Assembly (NCBI RefSeq): GCF_000744815.1
Contig: NZ_JQMQ01000005.1
Coordinates: forward strand, 6,405,801 to 6,469,800
DNA length: 64,000 nt
Source of the DNA: Phaeacidiphilus oryzae TH49
GTDB lineage: Bacteria; Actinomycetota; Actinomycetes; Streptomycetales; Streptomycetaceae
Direction: 5' to 3'
Below the pieces are notes generated by a model. That model saw only the letters and a list, made by a program, of their open reading frames with translations. It did no database searches and was not told where the DNA came from. Below are positions 34,049 to 43,516 of the stretch, in pieces. The first letter of the stretch is position 1. Every line of letters starts with the position of its first letter. The position numbers and the translations under genes are program-made.

Positions 34049-36248
34049 TGGCCGATTCCCTTGCCTTGGAGATCAGTTGGGGGATTCCGTCCCGGACGGC
34101 CCGCAGGATGCCGGGGGGCTCCAGGTAGGGGACGCGCTGGGAGAGCGGGGCGCCGGGCGGGGGCGGCAGCGTGAGTCGGCCCCGGCCGGTCGCTTCGCTG
34201 CCGGCGTTCGCGCGGCAGGCGGCGCAGCTCCGCGCGCGCCGGACGCCCTGGGCGGTGGGGCCGTGCAGCGGGTTGACGGTGCAGCAGCGGTCGTACGCGT
34301 CGCCGCGCAGCGCGGAGGTGCCGGCCCGGGCCAGGACGATGGCGGCCAGCAGGTCGGCGGGGGCGGCGTCGGGGTCCACCTGGCCGTCGGGGTCGCGGTC
34401 GACGAGGAGGAGGGCGGCGTCCAGGCAGTCCCAGGCCCGGTTCCGGTGGGAGGGAGAGGGAGATGTCGCGGAGGCGGACGCGGACGGGGACGGGGACGGA
34501 GGAGGGGACGGGGACGGGGACGCGGCGGGCGAACCGGCCGGTCCGGGGGCGTCGGCGGCGGCCAAGTCCTCACCCAGGGCGTCGAGTTCGTGTTGGGCGG
34601 TGGTGCGGAGCCAGCGCACGGAGGGCGCGGCGGGAGCCTTGTGGGCGGGCACGGCACCGGCGGCGGCGCCGTCCCCCGCGGCCCCGCCCTCGCCCGGCGC
34701 CGGCCGGCCGGCCGGTCTCCGCGCCAGCCGTAGGCCGCCGGCCGCCAGCAGCCGCAGCGCCAGCGCCGCGAGCACGCCCACCACCGCGCCGCCCGGGAAC
34801 TGGCCGCTCCAGAGGGAGGGCAGCACGTGGTCGTCCAGGGGCGGCGGCGGGGTGTCCAGCCCGCGCTCGACGCCGTCCGTGAGCGGCAGCCGGGACAGGA
34901 AGACCGTCAACTGGTCCAGCCGGGGCCCGAGTCGGGAGTCGCCCGCCGAGGCGGCCTCGGCGGGCGGGGCGGTGATGGAGTCCGGCAGATCGAAGAGGAT
35001 CTGCAGGCCGCTGATCCGCAGCCCGTACGCGTCCGCGGTGATCTCACCGGTCAGCGGGTCGGCCAGGACGTAGACGGCGGGGCGGCCGAGCCTGTGGTGG
35101 AGGGCGCTGAGGGTGGCTTCCTCGTCGCCTTCCGACTCGTCGTCCAAGAGCGAGGGGATCAGCGCGAACAGGATCGGGCCCGGCTTGAACGCGCGTGACC
35201 GGCGCTCGAGTTCGGCGGTCTGGGCCGCGGTGAGCGTATCCGGCGACTCGGGGTCGGCGTAGACCGGCGACCGGCTCAGGCCGGCGGCGACGCGGTCGAG
35301 ACGGGCGTCGAGGTCGGCTCGGGTCGGGGTGGGGGCGGCGCTGTCCCGGGTCTGGTCGAAGACCTGCCCGGCGCCGAAGGCCACCGCTCCGGCCAGCACG
35401 GTCGCCACCGCGCAGGTGATCGCGAAGCCCCGGCGGCCGGAGCGCGCTGGGCCGGAGCGGGCCGGGCCGGGTCGGCGCGAGCGCCGTACCAGCCCGCTGA
35501 ACAGGAGCACCGCGACCGGCGTCCCGACCACCAGCAGACCGGTGGTGAACTGCTGGTTGCCGCGGTCCGCCCGGTCGGGATAGGTGTACTGGCCGACCCG
35601 CGCGCTGGGGTGCCGCTGCTCCCGCTGGGCCAGGGCGGCGGCCTTGGCCGGGCCCAGGGCGACGGTGTCGGCGAAGACCTGGAACTTGCGCAGCGGCCCG
35701 GCGTCGTAGGTGACCGCGTAGGTCACCACTGTCTGGGCGTCGTCCGCGGGCGCGGAGACCCCGAAGGTCTGGGCGTCGTCGAGGGACTGCGGCCCGACGA
35801 GGACGTAGAGCCCCGGCCGGCCGAGCCGGTCGTGGACGGCGCTGAGCAGCCCGGTGGGCTGCCCGTCCGGCAGGACCAGTACATACGTCGGAACGCCGGT
35901 GCGCTTCGCCGCCGCGGCGAAGCTCGGGGCGAGGGACCGGGGTACGGTGCGCGGCAGCTGGTCGGAGAGGTAGATCGGGTTCCGCCGGAGGAGGGCGGCC
36001 AGTCGCTGGGACTGCGGGCCCGCCGCCGCCGAGGGCCCGGCCGCCCGGGCCCCGGGGGCCGCGGCGACCGTGATTCCGAGCACCAGCAGTACCAGCAGCA
36101 CCAGCGTCAACAGCAGCGCCAGGGCCGCGGCGAGGCGCGTGCCCGCGCCCCCGCCCCCGCCTCCGCCTCCGCCCCTCGTGCGCACAGCCGTCGCAGCCAC
36201 CCCGTACCGACCCCCGAACTCGGACACCACGCCTTCGCGAGCTGTCAC
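34038..36248 (-). CDS. Large paralogue of the downstream membrane protein, function unknown
   Basis: 736 residues. A Gly tract (24-34) precedes a strong transmembrane segment (about 39-66). Two exported modules follow: NPIYLSDQLPRTVP with AVHDRLGRPGLYVLVGP (about 90-155), and SPVYADPESPDTLT with ALHHRLGRPAVYVLADP (about 327-398). Transmembrane segments are predicted at about 236-255, 275-296 and 484-506. The C-terminal cytoplasmic region has CCTVNPLHG (C655, C656) and SCAACRAN (C675, C678), the same pattern as in the neighbour. Residues 560-620 are a Pro/Ser-rich low-complexity stretch encoded by GGGGAC-type repeats. GTG 36248 is the upstream-most sensible start. It may form a complex with the downstream protein. 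Confidence 0.78.
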   Translation of the reverse strand: MTAREGVVSEFGGRYGVAATAVRTRGGGGGGGGGAGTRLAAALALLLTLVLLVLLVLGITVAAAPGARAAGPSAAAGPQSQRLAALLRRNPIYLSDQLPRTVPRSLAPSFAAAAKRTGVPTYVLVLPDGQPTGLLSAVHDRLGRPGLYVLVGPQSLDDAQTFGVSAPADDAQTVVTYAVTYDAGPLRKFQVFADTVALGPAKAAALAQREQRHPSARVGQYTYPDRADRGNQQFTTGLLVVGTPVAVLLFSGLVRRSRRPGPARSGPARSGRRGFAITCAVATVLAGAVAFGAGQVFDQTRDSAAPTPTRADLDARLDRVAAGLSRSPVYADPESPDTLTAAQTAELERRSRAFKPGPILFALIPSLLDDESEGDEEATLSALHHRLGRPAVYVLADPLTGEITADAYGLRISGLQILFDLPDSITAPPAEAASAGDSRLGPRLDQLTVFLSRLPLTDGVERGLDTPPPPLDDHVLPSLWSGQFPGGAVVGVLAALALRLLAAGGLRLARRPAGRPAPGEGGAAGDGAAAGAVPAHKAPAAPSVRWLRTTAQHELDALGEDLAAADAPGPAGSPAASPSPSPPPSPSPSASASATSPSPSHRNRAWDCLDAALLLVDRDPDGQVDPDAAPADLLAAIVLARAGTSALRGDAYDRCCTVNPLHGPTAQGVRRARSCAACRANAGSEATGRGRLTLPPPPGAPLSQRVPYLEPPGILRAVRDGIPQLISKARESASVQ

Positions 36249-36287
36249 CCTACCGATCCGGAGGCCTCCGGCCCAGCGGCAGCACCC

Positions 36288-37661
36288 TCAGCCCAGCAGC
36301 GGCAGCACCCTCGGCCCAGCAGCGGCCGCGCCGCCCTCAGCGCGGCAGCGGCAGCACCGCGAGCGCCGCCCCGCCGCCGCGCCCCCGGGCGGCACCACGG
36401 CCAGGCCGTCGGCCAGCGCCGCACCGCGCAGCATCGCCGGGCCGTCGTGGGGAAGGGGCTCGAGCCGGCCGTCCAGCATCCGCGCCGGGCTCAGCCGGGT
36501 GTCGTACGGGTGCCCGGGGAACGCGGTCGCGGCGGGCAGCAGCGCGGGCGGCGCCGGATCGGCGTGCCCGGCAAGGCGGCGAATCACCGGTGCGGCCAGG
36601 GTGAGGAGGCCGGCGAGGGCGGCGAGAGGGTTGCCAGGGAGGCCGACCAGCAGCCGCGGCCGGGCGGAGGTGCGGGTGCCCGCCCGCGGCGGCAGCTCCG
36701 CCAGCAGCATCGGGTGCCCCGGCCGGACGGCGACGCCGTCCACCAGCAGCCGGGCGCCGAGCTCGGCCAGGACCCCGTGCAGCAGGTCCGCCTGGCCGGC
36801 CGAGGTGCTGCCGGTGGTGAGGAAGAGGTCGGGCTCGGCGGCGAGCAGCTCCGCCCGCAGCGGTGCCGGGCTGTCCTCCAGCAGGCGGGCCCCGCCCCCG
36901 AGCACCCGGGCGCCGAGCGCGCGGAGGGCGGGCAGCAGGGCGGGGCTGAGGGCGTCCCGCACCCGGCCGGCCTGCGGGATGCCGGACTCCACCAGTTCGT
37001 CCCCGGTGACCAGCAGCCGTACCGCCGGCCGGCGGTGGACCCGCAGCCGGTCGTGTCCGGCCGCGGCGGCCAGCCCGAGGGCGGCGGGGGCGAGGGGCGC
37101 TCCGGCCGGCAGCAACGGGGCCCCGGTGCGGCACTCCTGGCCGCGCGGGCGGATGTCCTTGCCGGGGGCCAGCGGTTCGCGCGAGCGCAGCAGTCCGTCG
37201 GCCTCGGCCTCGAAGCCGTGCTCGACCCGGAGCACGGCCGTGGTGCCGGCCGGTACGGGGGCGCCGGTGGCGATCCGGTGGGCGGTTCCGCCCGGCAGGG
37301 GCGCGCCGAGTTCGCCGGCCGGCAGCAGCCCCGGACGGATCCGCCAAGGCCCGGCGCCGGCGACGGCCCAGCCGTCCATCGCCGCGGTGTCGAAGGCGGG
37401 CAGGTCGGTCAGCGCGGTCAGGGGCTCGGCGAGGGCGTGGCCGACCGCGTCCGCGAGCGGGCGGAGCACGGCGGGCAGCGGGGCGGCGGCCGCCGCCTCC
37501 CGCGCGGTGTGGTGGGCGAGTCCCCAGGAGAGCCGCCGGACCTCCTCCCGGGCCGCCGACGGGCGGAGCGGGGTCCGGCCCGGGGCTCTGGCCGAAGTCG
37601 CCGACGCTTGCGCGGTGTTGGGCACGGGGTCCTCCGGTCGTCTCGGCCGCCCTCTGGACAT
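36288..37661 (-). CDS. moeA: Molybdopterin molybdenumtransferase MoeA, with apparent 3' frameshift
   Basis: 457 residues as read. MoeA hallmarks are all present: [64 protein letters not shown] and [15 protein letters not shown]. It inserts molybdate into adenylylated molybdopterin to finish Mo cofactor. The reading frame changes near the end: after [13 protein letters not shown] it continues as [13 protein letters not shown], whereas one extra base in the CCCC run at 36369-36372 would give [11 protein letters not shown] and a stop at 36337-36339, the normal MoeA ending. The loss of a few C-terminal residues may be tolerated, or may be a sequencing error. It is divergent from frc; Mo cofactor is needed by the nearby formate dehydrogenase. 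Confidence 0.9.
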   Translation of the reverse strand: MSRGRPRRPEDPVPNTAQASATSARAPGRTPLRPSAAREEVRRLSWGLAHHTAREAAAAAPLPAVLRPLADAVGHALAEPLTALTDLPAFDTAAMDGWAVAGAGPWRIRPGLLPAGELGAPLPGGTAHRIATGAPVPAGTTAVLRVEHGFEAEADGLLRSREPLAPGKDIRPRGQECRTGAPLLPAGAPLAPAALGLAAAAGHDRLRVHRRPAVRLLVTGDELVESGIPQAGRVRDALSPALLPALRALGARVLGGGARLLEDSPAPLRAELLAAEPDLFLTTGSTSAGQADLLHGVLAELGARLLVDGVAVRPGHPMLLAELPPRAGTRTSARPRLLVGLPGNPLAALAGLLTLAAPVIRRLAGHADPAPPALLPAATAFPGHPYDTRLSPARMLDGRLEPLPHDGPAMLRGAALADGLAVVPPGGAAAGRRSRCCRCRAEGGAAAAGPRVLPLLG

Positions 37662-37693
37662 CCAGCGCTTCCGGCGCCAGGATTAAGTCTACT

Positions 37694-37731
37694 CCATACG
37701 GTATGCAATCTGCAGGGTGCTGCAGCTGCAG
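37694..37731 (+). promoter_or_regulatory. Oxalate-regulon operator (frc copy) plus CTGCAG repeats
   Basis: CATACGGTATG, an 11-bp perfect palindrome (37695-37705), followed by CAAT gives the copy CATACGGTATGCAAT of the motif seen at five other sites of the locus. It is 43 bases upstream of the frc ATG. Downstream lie three CTGCAG hexamers (37710, 37720, 37726), a further symmetric feature of unknown meaning. Confidence 0.75.
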
Positions 37732-37747
37732 GGCAGAGGGAGAACAC

Positions 37748-38986
37748 ATGGCATCGCACGGAAGCGCGCTGTCCGGGGTCCGCGTCATCGACATGACACA
37801 TGTCCAGTCCGGGCCCAGCGCGACGCAGATGCTCGCCTGGCTCGGCGCGGACGTGGTGAAGGTGGAGGTCCCCGGCCGCGGCGACATCACCCGGAGCCAG
37901 CTGCGGGACGTCCCGGACGCCGACAGCCTGTACTTCACGATGCTGAACTGCAACAAGCGCAGCATCACCCTGAACATGAAGTCGGAGCAGGGCAAGGAGC
38001 TCTTCCGGCAGCTGGTCTCCGGGGCCGACGTGCTGGTGGAGAACTTCGGGCCCGGTGTGGTCGACCGCTTCGGCTTCAGCTGGCAGACGCTGCAGGAGCT
38101 CAACCCGCGGCTGGTGTACGCGTCCATCAAGGGCTTCGGCCCGGGGAAGTACGCCCACTTCAAGGCGTACGAGGTGATCGCCCAGGCGATGGGCGGCTCG
38201 ATGGCCACCACCGGCTTCGAGGAGGGCCCGCCGACCGCGACCGGCGCCCAGATCGGCGACTCCGGTACCGGCGTCCACCTGGTGGCCGGCATCCTCGCCG
38301 CGCTCTACCAGCGGGGCTCCACCGGACGCGGGCAGCGGGTCGAAGTGGCCATGCAGGAGGCGGTGCTGAACCTCTGCCGGGTCAAGCTCCGCGACCAGCA
38401 GCGGCTCGCCCACGGCCCCCTCGGCGAGTACCCGAACGCCCACTTCGGCGACGAGGTGCCGCGCTCCGGCAACGCCTCCGGCGGCGGCCAGCCCGGCTGG
38501 GCGGTGCGCTGCGCCCCCGGTGGCCCCAACGACTACATCTACGTGATCGTCCAGCCGCCCGGCTGGGCCCCGCTGGCCCGCCTGATCGGCCGTCCGGAGC
38601 TGGTCGAGGACCCGGCCTGGTCCACGCCGGAGGCGCGGCTGCCCAAGCTGGACAAGATGTTCGCGATGGTCGAGGAGTGGACCGAGCACCACTCCAAGCG
38701 CGAGGTGATGGAGGCGCTCAACGCCCACGACATCCCCTGCGGCCCGATCATGTCCACCCGCGAGCTGATCGAGGACGAGACCCTCGCCGAACTCGGGGCC
38801 GTGGTCGAGGTCGACCACCCCGAACGCGGGAGCTTCAAGACGGTGGCCAGCCCGCTGCGGCTGTCCGACACCGCCGTCCCGGTCCAACGGCCGCCGCTCC
38901 TCGGCGAGCACAACGACGAGGTCTACGCCGAACTCGGCTACAGCGAGGAGCAGTTGGCCGAGCTGCGAGCGGCCGGAGCCATCTGA
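37748..38986 (+). CDS. frc: Formyl-CoA:oxalate CoA-transferase
   Basis: 412 residues of family III CoA-transferase. The catalytic Asp is D171 in [13 protein letters not shown], and the glycine loop specific to formyl-CoA transferases is present as [10 protein letters not shown] (GGGQ at 245-248). These features, with length and the nearby oxalyl-CoA decarboxylase, formate dehydrogenase and OFA transporter, make the assignment strong. It moves CoA from formyl-CoA to oxalate, giving oxalyl-CoA and formate in the cytoplasm. GGGAG precedes ATG 37748. The upstream operator suggests joint control with the rest of the oxalate genes; a divergent moeA shares the 86-bp promoter region. Confidence 0.95.
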   Translation: MASHGSALSGVRVIDMTHVQSGPSATQMLAWLGADVVKVEVPGRGDITRSQLRDVPDADSLYFTMLNCNKRSITLNMKSEQGKELFRQLVSGADVLVENFGPGVVDRFGFSWQTLQELNPRLVYASIKGFGPGKYAHFKAYEVIAQAMGGSMATTGFEEGPPTATGAQIGDSGTGVHLVAGILAALYQRGSTGRGQRVEVAMQEAVLNLCRVKLRDQQRLAHGPLGEYPNAHFGDEVPRSGNASGGGQPGWAVRCAPGGPNDYIYVIVQPPGWAPLARLIGRPELVEDPAWSTPEARLPKLDKMFAMVEEWTEHHSKREVMEALNAHDIPCGPIMSTRELIEDETLAELGAVVEVDHPERGSFKTVASPLRLSDTAVPVQRPPLLGEHNDEVYAELGYSEEQLAELRAAGAI

Positions 38987-39085
38987 CCGCCGCCTCCGCG
39001 GCATCCCTCCACACACACGTCCCGCCGCCCCCGGTCGCCGGCCGAGCCGCCGCTGCCGGGGGCGGCCGTTCCCGAAGGGCCGCTG

Positions 39086-39970
39086 ATGTCGCAGCGCATC
39101 GATTCCGACCGTTCCCCCGCCTCCCCCCGTCCACCCGCCTCTCTCTCCGCGCCCGTCGCCGCACCCGTCGCCCCACCGGTCGCCGCACCCCTCGCCGCAC
39201 CCGCAGCTCCGGACGGCCGCGGCTCCGACCGCTCGTTCCGGTCCGCGCTCGCCCGGGTGCTGGACACCGTGGTCGCGCCCTGCGCCGAGCGCGCCGCCAG
39301 GCACGACGCCTTCCCGCGGTCCTCGGTGGACGCGCTGGGCCGGGCGGGGCTGCTCGGCCTCACCGCCTCGGCCGAACTCGGCGGCGGGGGACAGGGGGTG
39401 GCGGAGGCCGCCGAGGTGGTCGCCGAGGTGGCCCGCGCCTGCCCGGCGACCGCCGCGGTGCTCCGCTCCCACTACGCGGCTGCCGCCGTCATCGAGGCAC
39501 ACGGCACCCGCTGGCTGCGCGGTGAGCTGGCGGCCGGGCGGCACCTCTCCACCCTCGCCCTCTCCGACCAGACCGACGGCGCCGAGCCGGCGCCCACCGC
39601 CACCCGGTACGGCAACGTGGTGGCGCTGCGGGGCTGCAAGCGGCCGGTGGTCGCGGCCGGCGAGGCCGACAGCTACGTCTGGTCCTCGCGGGCGCTGGAC
39701 GGGGCCGAGGGGCTGACGCTGTGGCTGGTGCCGGCCTTCGCCCCGGGCCTCTTCGTCCCCTTCCGCCCGGACGGCGACGCCCCGCGCGGCAGCGCCACCT
39801 CCACCGTCCGCGCCGACCCGGCCCGCATCCCGGCCGCCGCCCAACTCGGAGGCAACGGCCTGGCGCTGGAGACCGTCCTGGACACGGTCACGCCCTGGCT
39901 CGCCGCCCACGAAGCGGCGGCGGAGGCGGCGGCGGAGGCCGAGGCGGCGGCGGTGCCCTCCCGAGCCTGA
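39086..39970 (+). CDS. Acyl-CoA dehydrogenase-like protein without the C-terminal domain
   Basis: 294 residues. A Pro/Ala-rich N-terminal tail (1-45), encoded by GTCGCCGCACCC-type repeats, precedes an acyl-CoA dehydrogenase N-terminal domain (about 50-150, with LGRAGLLGLTASAELGGGGQ and ARACPATAAVLRSHYAA). The middle beta-domain (about 155-245) follows, with LALSDQTDGAEPAPTATR in place of the usual flavin-binding TEP(G/A)GSD. It ends after the middle domain; the helical C-terminal domain that holds the catalytic base is missing, replaced by an Ala/Glu-rich tail (about 272-294). The protein is therefore unlikely to be a standard dehydrogenase. It lies 99 bp after frc in the same direction. Confidence 0.75.
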   Translation: MSQRIDSDRSPASPRPPASLSAPVAAPVAPPVAAPLAAPAAPDGRGSDRSFRSALARVLDTVVAPCAERAARHDAFPRSSVDALGRAGLLGLTASAELGGGGQGVAEAAEVVAEVARACPATAAVLRSHYAAAAVIEAHGTRWLRGELAAGRHLSTLALSDQTDGAEPAPTATRYGNVVALRGCKRPVVAAGEADSYVWSSRALDGAEGLTLWLVPAFAPGLFVPFRPDGDAPRGSATSTVRADPARIPAAAQLGGNGLALETVLDTVTPWLAAHEAAAEAAAEAEAAAVPSRA

Positions 39971-40066
39971 ACCGACCGAACCGGTCTCGAACCCGTGCCC
40001 GGCCTCCGCACCCGCGGGGGCCGGGCCGGTTACGCTTCCGGTGACGGTTCGTCAACGGGAGGACGC

Positions 40067-40531
40067 ATGCCGCAGGTCGTCGATTTCGTGAACGTGTCCA
40101 CCGCCGGCCTGGAGTCCTCGCCGGTGGCGGACGCCCTCGCCGGGCTGCGGGCCAACGAGGCGCGGTACTACAAGAACAAGTACGACCACGTCTTCACGGT
40201 CAGCCCGGCCGGCGAGGAACCGGAGACCCTCGCCTGGGTGAACCGGATCCTGGCGGAGGAGCGCGACATCGCCATCGCCTCCCGCCCCCTCGAAGTGACC
40301 TCCTTCGAGGTCGAGGGCATCCGGATGGCCTACGTCTTCTACGAGTCCGGACTCTCGGTCAACGTCATGTACAGCATCGAGGACGGGGGGAAGCGCGCGG
40401 TCGGGTTCAAGCTCTCGGAGGGGATGGAGGTCCCCGAGGAGCTGGCCGCGCGCTTCAAGTTCGCCCGTCAGAAGTCGAAGCTGGCCGGGGTGATCCGGGG
40501 CTCTTACTTCGTGGTCAAGGGCGAGTACTGA
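40067..40531 (+). CDS. Conserved hypothetical protein
   Basis: 154 residues, no recognised family. It is hydrophilic, without signal peptide or membrane segment, with a mixed alpha/beta pattern: LRANEARYYKNKYDHVFTVSPAG near the start, RPLEVTSFEVEGIRMAYVFYESGLSVNVMYSIE in the middle and a basic ending, KFARQKSKLAGVIRGSYFVVKGEY. Possible coding is supported by a good GGGAGGA site before ATG 40067 and by uniform high GC at third positions. It is co-directional with frc and the ACAD-like gene and stops 24 bp before the convergent pntB stop. A role in the oxalate locus is possible but unsupported. Confidence 0.75.
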   Translation: MPQVVDFVNVSTAGLESSPVADALAGLRANEARYYKNKYDHVFTVSPAGEEPETLAWVNRILAEERDIAIASRPLEVTSFEVEGIRMAYVFYESGLSVNVMYSIEDGGKRAVGFKLSEGMEVPEELAARFKFARQKSKLAGVIRGSYFVVKGEY

Positions 40532-40555
40532 GGTCCCGCCCGCGGGTCACGGCGG

Positions 40556-41959
40556 TCAGAGCGCCTTCAGCTCCTCGGTGATCTCGGCGACCGAGGACTT
40601 GGCGTCGCCGAAGAGCATGGCGGTCTTGGGGTGGTAGTAGAGCTCGTTGTCGACACCGGCGAAGCCCGGGCTCATCGAGCGCTTGAGGACGATGACCGAG
40701 TCCGCGTGGTCGACGTCGAGGATCGGCATGCCGAAGATCGGCGAGCTCGGGTCGGACCGGGCCGCCGGGTTGGTGACGTCGTTGGCGCCGATCACCAGGG
40801 CCACCTGGGTCCGGCTGAACTCCTCGTTGATCTCGTCCATCTCCTTGAGCTGCTCGTAGGGCACGTCCGCCTCCGCGAGCAGCACGTTCATATGACCGGG
40901 CATCCGGCCGGCCACCGGGTGGATGGCGTGCTTGACCTCCACCCCGCGGCTCTCCAGCAGCTTGGACATCTCCCGCACCGCGTGCTGCGCCTGGGCGACG
41001 GCCATCCCGTAGCCGGGGACGACGACCACCTGCCCGGCGTACGCCATCTGCACCGCCGCGTCCGCCGCGCTGGTCCGCCGGACCGTCTGATCGGGTCCGG
41101 GGCCGCCGGGGCGGCCGGCCACGGTCGCCCCGCCGCCGCCGAACCCGCCGGCCACGATCGCCGGGATGCACCGGTTCATGGCCTTGGCCATCAGGTTGGT
41201 GAGGATCGAGCCGGAGGCGCCGACGATCATTCCGGCCACGATCAGCGCCGTGTTGTCCAGCGCCAGGCCGGTCGCCGCCGCCGACAGCCCGGTGAAGGCG
41301 TTGAGGAGGGAGATGACGACCGGCATGTCCGCCCCGCCGATCGGCAGCACCACCAGCACCCCCAGCACGGCGGCCACCACCAGCACCCCGACGACCAGCG
41401 CCTCGTGCCGCTGCCCGGCGCCGATCAGCGCCGCCGCGGCCACCGCCAGCGCCAGCAGCACGAGGTTCAGTGGCTGCTGCCCCCGGCCGAGGCTGAGCGG
41501 CCGCCCCGGCAGCAGCTCGTGGAGCTTGCCGAAGGCCACCAGCGAGCCCCAGAACGACACCGATCCGACGATCGCGGCGAAGAGCGAGGCGACCGCCACA
41601 TAGCCGGCCACCGAGGCGTAGCCGCCGGTGTCCCGGAACTCCACCCAGGAGACCAGTGCCACCGAGCCGCCGCCGACCCCGTTGAAGAGCGCCACCATCT
41701 GCGGCATGGCGGTCATCCTGACCCGCCGCGCGGCCGGTACGCCCACCACCGCGCCGAGGGCGACGCCGAGGAGGATCAGCCACCAGTTCCCCATCCCAGG
41801 GGTGAGGAGGGTGGCGGCGATCGCGAGGACCATCCCTGCCGCCGCCACCCAGTTGCCGCGAACCGCCGTACGCGGGCCGGTCAGCCCGGTGAGTCCATGG
41901 ATGAAGAGGGCGAAGGCGAGAATGTAGAGGACCGCCGTCAGATCACCCACGGCTTCCAC
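40556..41959 (-). CDS. pntB: NAD(P) transhydrogenase subunit beta
   Basis: 467 residues. Nine or so hydrophobic segments occupy the first 270 residues, followed by the soluble NADP(H)-binding domain dIII (about 285-467) with VPGYGMAVAQAQHAV, HPVAGRMPGHMNVLLAEA and the NADP-binding VIGANDVTNPAAR. The enzyme uses the proton gradient to drive hydride transfer from NADH to NADP+. Together with the two alpha-subunit genes it forms the three-gene form of the complex. GTG 41959 overlaps the preceding pntA2 by 17 bp. In this locus NADH from formate oxidation would be the hydride source. Confidence 0.95.
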   Translation of the reverse strand: MEAVGDLTAVLYILAFALFIHGLTGLTGPRTAVRGNWVAAAGMVLAIAATLLTPGMGNWWLILLGVALGAVVGVPAARRVRMTAMPQMVALFNGVGGGSVALVSWVEFRDTGGYASVAGYVAVASLFAAIVGSVSFWGSLVAFGKLHELLPGRPLSLGRGQQPLNLVLLALAVAAAALIGAGQRHEALVVGVLVVAAVLGVLVVLPIGGADMPVVISLLNAFTGLSAAATGLALDNTALIVAGMIVGASGSILTNLMAKAMNRCIPAIVAGGFGGGGATVAGRPGGPGPDQTVRRTSAADAAVQMAYAGQVVVVPGYGMAVAQAQHAVREMSKLLESRGVEVKHAIHPVAGRMPGHMNVLLAEADVPYEQLKEMDEINEEFSRTQVALVIGANDVTNPAARSDPSSPIFGMPILDVDHADSVIVLKRSMSPGFAGVDNELYYHPKTAMLFGDAKSSVAEITEELKAL

Positions 41960-42272
41960 CGCCGTCCCCGCTTCGCTCCCCGTTCCGCTCGGCCGCCGGG
42001 CGCTGCTTGAACATCCCGAGCATCCGGTCGGTGACCAGGAAGCCGCCGACCACGTTGATGGTGCCGAAGGCGATCGCCACCACCAGCAGCAGCTTGTCCA
42101 GGACGCCGTGGGCGTCGAGGCCGAGCAGCACCACCCCGGCCAGCAGCACGATCCCGTGGATCGCGTTGGTGCCCGACATCAGCGGGGTGTGGAGGGTGTT
42201 GGGCACCTTGGAGATCACCGCGAAGCCGACGAAGCCGGCCAGCACCGCGATCGCCAGATCAGGGAGGAACAT
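41943..42272 (-). CDS. pntA2: NAD(P) transhydrogenase subunit alpha 2 (membrane part)
   Basis: 109 residues. It contains the three-helix alpha C-terminal domain (LAIAVLAGFVGFAVIS; GIVLLAGVVLLGL; LLLVVAIAFGTINVVGGFLV) with the conserved KVPNTLHTPLMSGTNAIHG loop. In split-type transhydrogenases this short subunit completes the membrane channel. ATG 42272 overlaps the pntA1 stop (ATGA), and the stop lies inside the pntB start region, so the three subunits are translated as a block. The polar tail after the helices (RPAAERNGERSG) is not conserved. Confidence 0.94.
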   Translation of the reverse strand: MFLPDLAIAVLAGFVGFAVISKVPNTLHTPLMSGTNAIHGIVLLAGVVLLGLDAHGVLDKLLLVVAIAFGTINVVGGFLVTDRMLGMFKQRPAAERNGERSGDGGGSRG

Positions 42273-43516
42273 CAGGCCTCCGAAGCATGGTCGGGAATGG
42301 GGTCCTGGGCGGGGGAGCCGGCCACGTCCCGGGTGACGCAGGCGCCGGCCAGGACGGCGTCCGAGAAGTCGGGGGCCGCCTTCCCGTCCACCAGGATCAG
42401 GTCGAGCAGCGCCCGCACGTTGCGGGCGTAGAGCTCGCTGGCGTGCTCGGGCAGCGAGGCGGGGAGGTTGAGCGGAGCGGCGACGGTCACGTCGTGCCGC
42501 CGGACCGTCTCGCCGGGGACGCTCGACTCGCAGTTGCCGCCGGCCTCCCCGGCCAGGTCGACCACCACACCGCCGGCCCGCATCCGGCGTACCGCCTCCT
42601 CGGTGACCAGCCGGGGCGCAGGCCGGCCGGGCACCAGGGCGGTGGTGATCACCACGTCGAAGTCGGCGATCGCATCGGTCAGCCGGCGCTGCTGCTCCTC
42701 CTGCTCCTCTGCGGTGAGGGCCCGGGCGTAGCCGCCCTCGCCGCTCGCCCGCACCCCGAGGTCCAGCCACCTCGCGCCCAGCGACCGCACCTGCTCGGCG
42801 ACCTCGGGCCGGACGTCGAAGCCCGTGGTGCGCGCCCCCAGGCGCTTGGCGGTGGCCAGCGCCTGCAATCCGGCCACACCGACGCCGAGCACCAGCACGG
42901 TGGCCGGCTTCACCGTCCCGGCGGCCGTGGTGAGCATCGGGAAGAACCGGGTGGACTCCGAGGCCGCGACCAGCACCGCCCGGTAGCCGGCCACATTGGC
43001 CTGCGAGGAGAGGGCGTCCATGGCCTGCGCCCGGGAGATCCGCGGTACCGCCTCCATGGCGAAGCCGGTCACGCCGAGCTCGGCCAGCCGGGCCGCGACC
43101 CCGGGCTCGGTGCGCGGGGCGAGGAAGCCGATCAGGGTGCCGCCGGGGGCGAGCCGGTCCATCTCCTCCGCGCTGGGCGGGTTGACCTTGACGAGGACGT
43201 CGGCCGGCCACGGGTCGCCGAGCACCGCGCCGGCCTCCCGGTAGCGCTCGTCCGGGATCAGCGCCGCCGCCCCGGCGCCGGGCTCGATCACCACCTCAAG
43301 GCCGTCGGCGGTGAGCCGCTGGACGACGGCGGGGACCAGGGCGACCCGGCGCTCGCCGGCGACGGACTCCCGGGGGACCCCGATCGACGTCCGGTCGCCT
43401 GGCGTCCGGTCGCCTGGCGTCCGGCCGATCGACGGCTGGCCGTCCGACGCCTGGCCGTTCGACGGCCGGTCGCCCGGCGTCCGGCCGGGCGCGGCGGGGT
43501 CGACGGGCTCGCTCAT
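42272..43516 (-). CDS. pntA1: NAD(P) transhydrogenase subunit alpha 1 (NAD-binding part)
   Basis: 414 residues. The soluble dI domain with alanine-dehydrogenase-like fold begins [16 protein letters not shown]; later motifs are [22 protein letters not shown] (NAD Rossmann), the RQD-loop equivalent [15 protein letters not shown], and [14 protein letters not shown]. The first about 46 residues are an unusual extension of repeated TPGDR/SIG/NGQ units encoded by a GC-rich tandem repeat (about 43385-43490). A start at the IGVPRE position would be the usual one, but no start codon is obvious there, whereas ATG 43516 overlaps the sucD stop (ATGA). Functional NAD binding is expected. Confidence 0.92.
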   Translation of the reverse strand: MSEPVDPAAPGRTPGDRPSNGQASDGQPSIGRTPGDRTPGDRTSIGVPRESVAGERRVALVPAVVQRLTADGLEVVIEPGAGAAALIPDERYREAGAVLGDPWPADVLVKVNPPSAEEMDRLAPGGTLIGFLAPRTEPGVAARLAELGVTGFAMEAVPRISRAQAMDALSSQANVAGYRAVLVAASESTRFFPMLTTAAGTVKPATVLVLGVGVAGLQALATAKRLGARTTGFDVRPEVAEQVRSLGARWLDLGVRASGEGGYARALTAEEQEEQQRRLTDAIADFDVVITTALVPGRPAPRLVTEEAVRRMRAGGVVVDLAGEAGGNCESSVPGETVRRHDVTVAAPLNLPASLPEHASELYARNVRALLDLILVDGKAAPDFSDAVLAGACVTRDVAGSPAQDPIPDHASEA

